From: Gammaproteobacteria bacterium
GTDB taxonomy: Bacteria; Pseudomonadota; Gammaproteobacteria; Pseudomonadales; Azotimanducaceae
DNA: 46,307 bases
NCBI GenBank assembly: GCA_002725995.1
Contig: PBRQ01000081.1
Location: 1-46,307 of the forward strand
Reading direction: 5' to 3'
Positions 26,282-34,681 of this stretch are shown here, piece after piece. Each line of letters starts with the position of its first letter. The first letter of the stretch is position 1. A model generated the notes under the pieces. That model was not told where the DNA came from, did no database searches, and saw nothing but the letters and a program-made list of their open reading frames with translations. The translations under genes were made by a program, and so were the position numbers.

Positions 26282-27352
26282 ATGGCAGGAAAAGATAGCG
26301 CTGGTAAGAAGAAAGTAGCTTTGCAGGTACCGGCTGTAACCAGGGAAGGACCCATGTCCGAGAGGTACGCACTTGAGCTCGAAGCTTTGGCTCCGCTGGC
26401 TGAACTCGTAGAAGTTGACGGCGCTGATGCCGATGCCTTTCTTTCAGGAGCATCCGATGCTGATGCCCTGATAACCTCCTGGGGCATCAAGATTGATGAG
26501 CAAGTCATTGCTGGTCTCGACAAATGTGTCGTGATTGGTCTAGGCAGTGTTGGTGTTGATATGGTGGATGTTGATGCTGCGACAAGAGCCGGGATCGTCA
26601 TTACCAATGTGCCGGATGTCTTCATAGAAGAAGTGGCTGACCACACCATGGCGCTGCTTTTGGCCTGTGCTCGGCGCGTAAAAATAATGGACAAGCTTGT
26701 GGGTGAAGATGGCTGGCACAAGGGAAGACCCGTATTGAATCAAGTACCGCGCCTCTGGGGCCAGACATTGGGTTTGATTTCATTTGGCAATGTTGCACGG
26801 GCGGTTGCCCGGCGGGCCAAAGCTTTTGGATTGCAGGTCATTGCCTATGACCCTTATATTTCGGAGCTAAAGATAACAGGAGAGGGAGTAGAGCCTGTGT
26901 CATATGGTGAATTACTGGAACGATCTGACTACCTCTCGGTACATCCCGGACTGAACAGGGAGACTAGGGGTATGTTGAGTAGTGAGCAATTTGAGCGGAT
27001 GAAACCAGGTGCGGCGGTAATCAATTGTGGTCGTGGGCCGGTGATAGACGAGGCTGCGCTCATTTCAGCGCTACAAAGCGGGAAGATCGCCGCCGCCGGA
27101 CTGGATGTACTGGAGAAAGAACCACCGGGCCAGGATAGCCCACTGCTGGGAATGGATAATGTGGTGCTGACGCCTCACGTTGCTTCCGCGACCACCAGGA
27201 TGCGGCCAGAAACTAGGCGGCGGGTTGGCCGGGAAGTCGCACTGGTGTTAGAAGGAAAATGGCCGAGGAGTTGCGTTAATCCGTCGGTGTTGCCGAGGGT
27301 TGAACTGGAGAGGTGGCAGCCATACCCGATGGAGCGAGGACCGAACCGATAG
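26282..27352 (+). CDS. D-isomer-specific 2-hydroxyacid dehydrogenase (C-terminal-binding-protein type)
   Basis: The 356-residue NAD(P)-dependent dehydrogenase reduces or oxidises a 2-oxo/2-hydroxyacid. Catalytic-domain motifs are present: VINCGRGPVIDEAAL (arginine about 246), an E in LDVLEKEPP (about 279) and LTPHVASAT (histidine about 300). The nucleotide loop reads LISFGNVARAVARR where most relatives have G-x-G-x-x-G, so the glycine motif is degenerate. It is followed at 44 nt by a TPP enzyme gene in the same direction and probably forms an operon with it. The pairing suggests a shared 2-oxoacid pathway, but the substrate is not evident. Confidence 0.88.
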   Translation: MAGKDSAGKKKVALQVPAVTREGPMSERYALELEALAPLAELVEVDGADADAFLSGASDADALITSWGIKIDEQVIAGLDKCVVIGLGSVGVDMVDVDAATRAGIVITNVPDVFIEEVADHTMALLLACARRVKIMDKLVGEDGWHKGRPVLNQVPRLWGQTLGLISFGNVARAVARRAKAFGLQVIAYDPYISELKITGEGVEPVSYGELLERSDYLSVHPGLNRETRGMLSSEQFERMKPGAAVINCGRGPVIDEAALISALQSGKIAAAGLDVLEKEPPGQDSPLLGMDNVVLTPHVASATTRMRPETRRRVGREVALVLEGKWPRSCVNPSVLPRVELERWQPYPMERGPNR

Positions 27353-27395
27353 TGATGCAACCAGCAACAGGAAGGGTGAAGAGGCGGAGAAAAAT

Positions 27396-29030
27396 ATGCT
27401 TGTAGCTAACGCAATTGCGGAGGTTTTAAAGAGGGAAGGTGTAAAATTCATTATTGGCTATCCAGTCAATCCCATCATTGAGGCGGCTGCCGAAGTTGAT
27501 ATCAGAACTATTATCGTTCGGCAGGAGAGAGTAGGTCTTCATATGGCTGATGCCGTAAGTCGCCTGAGCTCCGGAAACGATATCGGTGTGTTTGTCATGC
27601 AGCATGGACCCGGCGCGGAAAATTCATTTGGTGGCATTGCCCAGGCCTATAGTGAATCGGTACCGGTTCTGGTGATGCCTGCAGGCTACCAGCGTCGCCT
27701 TGCCAACTACTTTCCAAATTTTAATTCAACCCAGAACATGAAGCATATCACCAAGTGGGCTGAGCCATTGACCATGGGACGTTCCCTGCCGGATGTCATG
27801 CGGCGGGCCTTCTGGCAATTACGAAATGGTCGCCCGGGGCCGGTGCTGATTGAAATACCCCTGGATGTCTTCGGTGAAGAGGTAGACGACAATTTCAACT
27901 ATGTACCGAGCTTCTCTACCCGGAGTGTGGCAGACCCGGCTGTGATTGAAGAGGTTGCGGACGTATTGTCGAAGGCCAAGAAGCCTGTGATATATGCTGG
28001 TCAGGGAGTTCACTATGCCGAGGCATGGCCAGAGTTGAAGCAGCTGGCGGAGGAATGGAATATCCCGGTGACTACAAGTTTGGAAGGAAAGAGCGCATTC
28101 CCAGAGAATCATCCTTTGTCCCTGGGTTCAGGTGGACGCAGTATTCCAAAAAATGTTCATGAATTTCTGCAGGAAGCAGATGTGATTTTTGGCATTGGCT
28201 GCAGTTTTGCGCTCACAGGGTTTGGTGTGCGGATTCCCCGTGGCAAGACCATCGTTCATGCGACGCTGGATCCAATGGATCTAAACAAGGATGTTCCTGC
28301 TAAATATGCCCTCGCAGGAGACGCAAAGTTGATATTGCAGAGCTTGAACTCTGCACTGGATAGCAGGGACAGGTCTGAGTCGGAAGCCCGAAAGGTGCCA
28401 ACCCCATTGCGGATTAAGGAAACCAAGGAATCCTGGCTACAGGAATGGATGCCGAAATTGACCAGCCAAAACACTCCGATTAACCCTTATCGAGTGCTTT
28501 GGGATTTGCTTCATACTGTTGATATTGACAACACAATTATTACCCACGATGCGGGTAGTCCAAGGGATCAGATAACACCCTTCTGGGAAAGTACGATACC
28601 CCTCAGTTATATTGGCTGGGGAAAAACAACACAGTTGGGCTATGGTCTTGGGCTTGCAATGGGGGCAAAACTGGCCCGCCCGGATGCGCTTTGTATCAAT
28701 GTTTGGGGTGATGCAGCTATCGGTTTCACCGGCATGGATTTTGAGACTGCTGTACGTGAACAAATTCCAATCCTGTCTATTCTCTTCAATAACTTTTCCA
28801 TGGCCATAGAAATACCCATCATGCAGGTATCAACAGAAAAATATGGGAGTACCAATATTTCCGGGAACTATGCCAATATGGCGAAAGCCTTTGGTGGCTA
28901 TGGCGAGAGGGTGACCGATCCAAATGAGATCATTCCAGCCTTAAAGCGTGGCATCGAGGCAACGGAGAACGGGCAGGCCGTGCTGCTGGAGTTTATTACC
29001 AACAAGGAATTATCCGCATCGACCTTTTGA
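27396..29030 (+). CDS. Thiamine-diphosphate-requiring enzyme (acetolactate synthase-like family)
   Basis: From ATG 27396 (GGAG site) the product has 544 residues. An in-frame extension back to 27300 overlaps the preceding gene. It has the three-domain TPP fold: a PYR domain with the catalytic glutamate in VRQERVGLHMADAVSRL (about 46-62), a central domain, and a PP domain. The metal-binding GDAAIGFTGMDFETAV lies near 439, with the partner asparagines in FNNFS. The family covers acetolactate synthase, 2-oxoacid decarboxylases and sulfoacetaldehyde or oxalyl-CoA enzymes; the reaction cannot be fixed from sequence. It is probably co-transcribed with the hydroxyacid dehydrogenase. No small regulatory subunit follows, which argues against biosynthetic acetolactate synthase. 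Confidence 0.88.
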   Translation: MLVANAIAEVLKREGVKFIIGYPVNPIIEAAAEVDIRTIIVRQERVGLHMADAVSRLSSGNDIGVFVMQHGPGAENSFGGIAQAYSESVPVLVMPAGYQRRLANYFPNFNSTQNMKHITKWAEPLTMGRSLPDVMRRAFWQLRNGRPGPVLIEIPLDVFGEEVDDNFNYVPSFSTRSVADPAVIEEVADVLSKAKKPVIYAGQGVHYAEAWPELKQLAEEWNIPVTTSLEGKSAFPENHPLSLGSGGRSIPKNVHEFLQEADVIFGIGCSFALTGFGVRIPRGKTIVHATLDPMDLNKDVPAKYALAGDAKLILQSLNSALDSRDRSESEARKVPTPLRIKETKESWLQEWMPKLTSQNTPINPYRVLWDLLHTVDIDNTIITHDAGSPRDQITPFWESTIPLSYIGWGKTTQLGYGLGLAMGAKLARPDALCINVWGDAAIGFTGMDFETAVREQIPILSILFNNFSMAIEIPIMQVSTEKYGSTNISGNYANMAKAFGGYGERVTDPNEIIPALKRGIEATENGQAVLLEFITNKELSASTF

Positions 29031-29172
29031 AGTGAGTCATATTCACAAGGCTAATAGTCCAACATCCATAGAATATTGGTGCTAGAACTGAGATTGGCGT
29101 AGATGCCCGATTTCAGTATTATCGCTGGCGTCAATCGACTTGGAAACTGCGATCTATCGTTGAAGGCATAGA

Positions 29173-29962
29173 ATGACACGGAAAACCCGAATCTTTTTGC
29201 TGCTGGGCATCAATACCCTGGTCCTCTATGGGCTTGTCTTGTTCCTTCTCCCCGGAAGGAATATGCAGCAGCTCATCGTTATCGGCATCACGATGGCCTT
29301 GATGATGGTAGCGCCCAATCTTGTCATTAATCGTGCCCTGGACAGGATGGAGCGAGAGCTAAAGGAGGCGAACGATGAGCTGTCCGGTACTCGTGAGGAA
29401 TTGGATGCGATTAAGGCAACCCTCTCTTCAGGCACGACCCTGGATGAGCTAACCAGGTGCTATAACCAGTCACACTTCCTTGAAGTTCTCACTCAGCATC
29501 GTGGTATGAGTGAGCGGGGCACCTACTACTTCAACCCTTGCTGTCCTGCAGGTCGATCAGTTTAATGATGTTGTAGACAAGCATGGGCTCAGCAGTGCGA
29601 ACGAGGTCCTGCAATTATTTGTGCGTATTGTCAAAGCTGCATTACGTGAAGTGGATGTCGTATCAAGGCAAGGGTCTGATACCTTTGGACCGTTGTTGTC
29701 CGGGGCTACCGAAGATGATGCGGTTCTGATTATAAATCGCATCAGTCAGCTGATTCGACAGATCACGGTTGCTAATGACGAAGATGCTAAGGTTACGACC
29801 TCCGGTGGAATCACATCACTCCATGGGACGGAATCTTCTGAAGGGCTGGTTGAAAATGCATGTAAAGCATTGGAGTTCGCTGTTGAGCAAGGTCGCGACC
29901 GGGTCGCGGGTTTTTTATTATACCAGCTGCCAACCGATGACGATGAATTTTCACCCCAGTAG
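29173..29962 (+). pseudogene. Frameshifted membrane protein with degenerate GGDEF domain
   Basis: Two overlapping frames (29173-29565 and 29510-29962) together encode one protein. Two membrane segments (about 7-27 and 34-54) lead into a coiled coil (about 58-88) and a GGDEF-fold domain beginning TLDELTRCYNQSHFLEVL. Removing one A at 29533-29534 joins the frames (TYYF-TLAVLQVDQF). The signature that should read GGDEF is GSDTF (in VSRQGSDTFGPLL), so diguanylate cyclase activity is unlikely even if the frame is restored. A real indel or an assembly error would look the same. If genuine, it is a recent pseudogene or two separate peptides. Confidence 0.75.
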
Positions 29963-29982
29963 CCAGAAGAAGGTGAAAATGG

Positions 29983-30121
29983 CTAGTTTCTGTCCGTTTT
30001 CTAATATCGAGGAGGTTATCCTAGTGGGCCCCTTCCTTCTTAAGTGATTTTTTTTGTAGGCTAACGGTTTATGTGTTTTGTAAGCCTCGTTCGCGATATG
30101 GCATTTACGGACAGGAACTAG
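29983..30121. repeat. 139-bp element bounded by 15-bp inverted repeats
   Basis: CTAGTTTCTGTCCGT (29983-29997) is complementary, with one G-T wobble, to ACGGACAGGAACTAG (30107-30121). A nested ATATCG/CGATAT pair lies inside (30004-30009 and 30094-30099), as does a T8 run. It occupies the convergent gap between the GGDEF relic and hemH, ending exactly at the hemH stop. It may be a small non-autonomous inverted-repeat element or a bidirectional transcription-end structure. No clear target-site duplication is seen. Confidence 0.6.
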
Positions 30122-31120
30122 CTAGCGCTCAACCATGAGCAAATGGTCATTAATAATATCCGCCACCATGGCGACATGATCGTCGGTCGCATTCAGTGCC
30201 TTCACATATCTGAAAGCTGTACCACCAGCCTGCATGAAAATCCCACGGTTTAGCAGCTTAATTTCTTCAATTGTCTCAAGGCAGTCCGTCGCGAATCCAG
30301 GGCAGATCATCAGTACCTCTGAGACGCCTTCGCCAGGAAGATTGGCCAGTACCTCGCTGGTGTAAGGGCGCAGCCATTTGGTTGGTCCGAAACGGGACTG
30401 GAAGGTTAGTGTCCAGTCCCCATCCTCCAGTCCTAGATTGTGGGCGACAAGATCTGCCGTGCGACGACACTGATCCGCATAGGGGTCACCTCCGTCTGCT
30501 TGAGCTTGTGGAATACCGTGGAAGGAAAAAATCAGCCGGGTGCCATTGGCCAGATACTGGGCGTATCGTTCTATAGCTTTGGTCAGGGCGTGAATATAAG
30601 CCGGATGCTGGTGGTAGTTGGATACGAATCGGAAGTTGGGGATAGTCCGGGACGACAGGGTAAGGCTTATCTGACTATGGGTAGCCGCTGTCGTGGCAGT
30701 CGCATATTGTGGATAAAGGGGCAGGAACAAAAAATCTGAGACGCCGTCACTCTCCATCTCTCCGATGACCCTGTCCACTGACGGTTCACCATAGGTCATG
30801 GCGGACCTGACGGTGATATTGCTGTCCTGGTGATGCCGCGACAGGAAGTGCTGTGTTTTCTTTGCTAGGGCCCTGGTGATATTTCTAATGGGTCCATCGT
30901 GGGTTCCCCAGACCAATTGGTACTTGTGTACCAGTTTTCGTGGCCGGAAGGTCAGGATAAACAGGTACAGAATAGGCAGCCAGATGAAGCGGGGTAGGTT
31001 CACTACATTTGGATCGGACAGAAATTCCGCAAGGTAGCGTCTTATTGCTGGAGCTGTAGGAGCATCTGGAGTTCCCAGGTTAAGTAGAATTACTGCCAGC
31101 TGTTTGTCTGTTTTTGCCAT
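30122..31120 (-). CDS. hemH: Ferrochelatase
   Basis: HemH inserts Fe2+ into protoporphyrin IX to make protoheme. The 332-residue product is close to E. coli HemH (320). Family features include the N-terminal LLNLGTPDAP (about 12-21), the catalytic histidine in LIFSFHGIPQ (about 199) and ICPGFATDCLETIEEI (about 269) with its conserved glutamate pair. It is a single-gene transcript on the minus strand. Confidence 0.96.
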   Translation of the reverse strand: MAKTDKQLAVILLNLGTPDAPTAPAIRRYLAEFLSDPNVVNLPRFIWLPILYLFILTFRPRKLVHKYQLVWGTHDGPIRNITRALAKKTQHFLSRHHQDSNITVRSAMTYGEPSVDRVIGEMESDGVSDFLFLPLYPQYATATTAATHSQISLTLSSRTIPNFRFVSNYHQHPAYIHALTKAIERYAQYLANGTRLIFSFHGIPQAQADGGDPYADQCRRTADLVAHNLGLEDGDWTLTFQSRFGPTKWLRPYTSEVLANLPGEGVSEVLMICPGFATDCLETIEEIKLLNRGIFMQAGGTAFRYVKALNATDDHVAMVADIINDHLLMVER

Positions 31121-31397
31121 AGTGATGCCATGCGATTGCCCCGCACATTATGGCTGTCATTTTGTGTGAAGTTAAGAACAGGTTTGTCGCGGATAAGAGG
31201 CCGATATGTACTCAAGTTACATAATTTGTATGAAGGCGTACAATCGCCCTGTCAATTCTTGCGAATGCAGTAGAAAACAACGACTATATGCTGATCGCCG
31301 AAACTAGACGCTTTCTACAATAGAATGGTTTGATACCCTTGGAGTTCCGTCGAAATCGGAGAGTGCCGGGGCTATTACACTGCAAAGAGGAGAAATA

Positions 31398-31952
31398 ATG
31401 AGCGCAACACAAATTCCTAGACCAAATTTTCTGCAGGAGGACAAGTGGGCTGCCCTGATTGGCAATCGCCAGTGGGAAGACACCCCCGATGGCTGGGTGG
31501 AGGTTACCGAGCATAAAAAAGAGGACCTCGTGTTGAATCCCGCCATGCTGGCGAAGATGGAGGTTGACAGATTCAACGCAACCAAGGGGCAATGGTCAAC
31601 GCAAGGCGGACCCAGTCTGTTGTTGACTTCTATTGGCCGGAAGTCGGGAAAAGAACACACACTTGCCACTAATTATATGCCCTATGGCGGGTCCTGGATT
31701 GCCGTAGGTTCCCTTGCCGGATTGCCTGTTGCGCCCCAGTGGGCGCTCAATCTTGACCAGGTTGGGCGTGGCAAGGTACAGCTTAAGGATCAGAACTGGG
31801 AAGTCTCGGTACGCACGATGAGTGAGCAGGAATTAGATCGATTCTGGCCAATCCTGACCAGCCTGTTTCCCCTGTGGCATTACTTTCAGAGGCATTGCCA
31901 GCGAAAATTTAAGGTCTTCGTGCTGACACCCACGAAAATGATCGCAAATTGA
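31398..31952 (+). CDS. Nitroreductase/quinone-reductase family protein (DDN-like, flavin/F420 split-barrel)
   Basis: The 184-residue protein has the deazaflavin-dependent nitroreductase (DDN) signature: TSIGRKSGKEHTLATNYMPY (about 75-94), GGSWIAVGSLAGLPVAPQW and a C-terminal FPLWHYFQRHCQRKFKVFVL. Mycobacterial relatives use coenzyme F420; in this setting the cofactor is uncertain, because nothing else here points to F420 and it could be FMN or none. A good AGAGGAG site precedes the ATG. The 277-nt gap to hemH contains no further gene that I can see. It is followed by the pentapeptide gene 128 nt downstream. Confidence 0.75.
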   Translation: MSATQIPRPNFLQEDKWAALIGNRQWEDTPDGWVEVTEHKKEDLVLNPAMLAKMEVDRFNATKGQWSTQGGPSLLLTSIGRKSGKEHTLATNYMPYGGSWIAVGSLAGLPVAPQWALNLDQVGRGKVQLKDQNWEVSVRTMSEQELDRFWPILTSLFPLWHYFQRHCQRKFKVFVLTPTKMIAN

Positions 31953-32080
31953 TACAGGAATCGACTAATTGCCATGCAGTGGACTCGCTGCTGGTGTAAG
32001 AATAATCAAAGACATACACGGTGTTACAGAGCCCATTACACTGGCCTAAGAAATGCCGAGCAGAAAGCTGGAGGTAGAAT

Positions 32081-32725
32081 ATGCAAAACACAGAACATGT
32101 AACCCTCGTTAAACAGGGAGCAGAGGCGATATCCAAGTGGCGCCAGGAAAATCCTGGGGTCAGGCTGGAACTTCAAGATGCTGATTTAAGTGGCGCAAAG
32201 CTGGCAGGAGCCGATCTCAGTGAAGCCAACCTGGCTGGTGTATTGTTCACTGGTGCCAATCTTGAGGGTGCTCACCTCTCCGAAGCAAATGCCTCTGTAG
32301 CAGACTTTACGGGCGCTAACCTCACTGGAATTACGGCGGTTATGGCAAACTTCAGAGGTGCCCACTTAAAGGGGGCAAATCTCCTCGGTGCCCAGTTCGG
32401 CGGCGCGGACCTGACCTCAGCTGACCTCAGTGAAGCTGATCTCAGTGAAGCCAGTTTTTTCAGTACCAACCTCAGGTGGACCCTGATGACGGGATCCAAG
32501 CTGGCAGAGTCACATTTCGGCCGCACTGCTATCAGTGATTGCGATATAAGTGAGTGCCAGGGACTTGAAGCTGTGATTCATGACATGTACAGCTCCGTCG
32601 GCACAGACACGATTATTCGTTCCCTGGCGCAGGTAGACGGCGGTAACAAGGCAGCTTTGGAGACCTTCTTCAGCAGTGCCATTGGGCCGGATGTGCTGGA
32701 TTTCTTGCCCAATCTGTTTGCTTAG
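32081..32725 (+). CDS. Pentapeptide-repeat protein
   Basis: The 214-residue protein carries about 20 tandem pentapeptide units of the A(D/N)LxG type from about residue 33 to 150 (for example DLSGAKLAGADLSEANLAG). These fold as a right-handed quadrilateral beta helix. No signal peptide or membrane segment is seen. The C-terminal ~60 residues are not repetitive. Some relatives mimic DNA and protect gyrase, but most have no known function, and there is no specific evidence here. A GGAGG site precedes the ATG. It is convergent with the acyl-CoA dehydrogenase relic, 5 nt away. Confidence 0.85.
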   Translation: MQNTEHVTLVKQGAEAISKWRQENPGVRLELQDADLSGAKLAGADLSEANLAGVLFTGANLEGAHLSEANASVADFTGANLTGITAVMANFRGAHLKGANLLGAQFGGADLTSADLSEADLSEASFFSTNLRWTLMTGSKLAESHFGRTAISDCDISECQGLEAVIHDMYSSVGTDTIIRSLAQVDGGNKAALETFFSSAIGPDVLDFLPNLFA

Positions 32726-32730
32726 TAGGC

Positions 32731-33828
32731 CTACAGCTTCAGCATCGATGCCAGGTTGTTCTTCTGCATGTCACTGGAGCCACCGACAATGGGCATGCCG
32801 AGAGAAGGTCCCTCACATTGCGCTCGATGGCATAGGCATCAGAGAGTGCATAGGCGCCCATGACCTGCTGACAGGTTAGCGCGATCTCCATACCGACGTC
32901 AGCAACAAACAGCTTGGCCATCGATGTTTCAACAGAACAGGGGAGGCCTTCATTCGCCAGCCATGCGCCGTGATAGAGCATGTGTCTTGCAGCCCGCAGC
33001 CTGGTCTTCGCTGTCACCAGTTTATGTCGGATTGGCTGATGCTGGGCACTGGGCTTGCCAAACTGCACACGATCCTTTGCATACTGCCAGGCTTCCTCTA
33101 CCGCCGCCCGGGGTGTGCCAAATGCACAGGCGGTGACCTCGATTTTCTCGACATCGAGTGCCTTGCCGGCGAGCAGTTTTCAGCCCTGGTTCCACATATC
33201 TGGTCCACCAACTATCGCATCTGAATCAAGGCAGACATCGTCAAAGTACACATCCATGGACACTGTGTATCGCAGGCTGATATGTTCAATCGGTTGCATG
33301 GTGACGCTTGGTGTATCTGTAGAGATCAGCAGCATTGACAGGTTGTTGTGACGGGCATCCTGGTTGCCGCTTCGAACAAGGCAGTAGATGTAGTCGGCCC
33401 AGTCCGCCTCGGTACACCATCGCTTGGCATCTTTGACGATTATCTGATCACCCTGTCTTTCTGCGCTTGTCTCAACGCTTGCTAGATTGCCACCAACATT
33501 TGGTTCAGAAAGTCCGTAGCTGAGTAGCAGTTCTCCAGCTGCGATCCGTGGCAGCAGCGCGTGCTTTTGAGCCTCGGATCCATTTTCAGTCAACATACAG
33601 CCACCCAGTACCCAGCCGGCATTCTGGCTTCCCGATCCCACTTGCCATTGACCTGAGACTTGAAAACCGCCATCGACTTTCTCTGCATGGCCTGTTGGCG
33701 CAAACACGCCTGTGATGAGTGTTTCAGGGCGGCGGTACCCTTTGCGCCTTTTTTATCTCGTCAGTCTTCTCATAAAAGCTTCGACTCAATACCTCTGCTG
33801 ACTGCAATAATACATCTGCTTCTGACAT
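32731..33828 (-). pseudogene. Rearranged acyl-CoA dehydrogenase pseudogene
   Basis: The minus strand encodes acyl-CoA dehydrogenase pieces in different frames. A 33-residue start begins at 33828 (MSEADVLLQSAEVLSRSFYE). The frame then changes into a middle-domain segment (TLITGVFAPTGHAEKVDGG). This is followed by GSEAQKHALLPRIAAGELLL, which in normal enzymes lies before that segment. A TGA interrupts WNQG-W-KLLAGKAL at about 33181, where relatives have Trp. The C-terminal domain continues (VQFGKPSAQHQPIRHKLV) until a frameshift near 32811, after which the expected MPIVGGSSDMQKNN tail reads to a stop at 32731. Most of the N-terminal domain is missing. The gene is dead. Confidence 0.9.
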
Positions 33829-33957
33829 CACGTGCTCCTTAGCATCTGTCTATCAGGTTTGATCATTCTGTCGGCACTTGGCTAAATCGCTGCCTGACCT
33901 TACCCAACAAAGTGTTTATTATGCTTGCTTCCGTCAAAATATTTATGGATTTCTCCC

Positions 33958-34626
33958 ATGCCTGATTCTTCCATGCCTGTTTATGAAGCCATGCGCACTT
34001 TGCGTGCAGTACGGCGCCTGCGTGAAGATCCCATTCCTGATGACGTACTCAGCAGAATTCTTCAGGCTGCAGTCTGGGCGCCAAGCGGGGGCAATATCCA
34101 GCCCTGGCGTGTCATCGTCGTGAAGGATTCTGTAAAAAGGCAGCAGATTGGTGATCTCTACAAGCCGCAGTGGCAAGGGTTTGAGAAGAGCTACCGTAAG
34201 GGCCTGGCGGGTCTTGAGGGTGAAGCCCTGAAGAAACAGGAGCGTATACTGGCCGCGAGTAATCTTCTGGGTGACAATCTGGGGAAAGCACCGGTGCTGC
34301 TGGTGTTCTGCTTCAACCCAAAACTTATGGCTATTACCGATGCGGGGCTTGATCGCCAGTCCGTTGTGGGCGGAGGGTCTGTCTACCCGGCTGTTGAGAA
34401 TCTGATGCTGGCCTGCGTTAACGAAGGCGTCGGCTGTACACTGACCACATTGCTTTGTATTGAAGAGGTAGTCATGAAAGATCTTCTGGACATTCCTGAA
34501 GACTGGCATACATGCGCTGTTATACCCCTTGGCTATCCAAGGGGCAAAGGACATGGTCCAATTACGAGGCGCCCGGTTGAGAAGATGTGCTTTTCAGACA
34601 GCTTTGGTCAGCCGCTGACAATTTGA
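33958..34626 (+). CDS. Nitroreductase family protein (FMN-dependent)
   Basis: From ATG 33958 the 222-residue product has the nitroreductase fold. It has RTLRAVRRLREDPIP near the N-terminus, LQAAVWAPSGGNIQPWRVIV (about 34-53) for FMN binding, and a C-terminal PLGYPRGKGHGP motif. Family members reduce nitroaromatics, quinones or enones with NAD(P)H. The substrate is not predictable. An upstream in-frame TTG at 33925 exists but adds unconserved residues. It is flanked by the acyl-CoA dehydrogenase relic and a convergent methyltransferase-fold lipoprotein gene. Confidence 0.85.
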   Translation: MPDSSMPVYEAMRTLRAVRRLREDPIPDDVLSRILQAAVWAPSGGNIQPWRVIVVKDSVKRQQIGDLYKPQWQGFEKSYRKGLAGLEGEALKKQERILAASNLLGDNLGKAPVLLVFCFNPKLMAITDAGLDRQSVVGGGSVYPAVENLMLACVNEGVGCTLTTLLCIEEVVMKDLLDIPEDWHTCAVIPLGYPRGKGHGPITRRPVEKMCFSDSFGQPLTI

Positions 34627-34681
34627 ACCAAAGAACACGCCTGTAATCCCTGGTAAGTTATATCCACTGCGTCGGCCGTCG

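Noticed and set aside
29510-29565. Programmed frameshift in the GGDEF gene
   Set aside because: No slippery heptamer or downstream stimulatory structure is seen around 29,533. A simple one-base insertion explains it.
33181-33183. TGA in the acyl-CoA dehydrogenase relic considered as selenocysteine
   Set aside because: Relatives have tryptophan here, not cysteine. The same gene carries a deletion and frameshifts, so it is ordinary decay.
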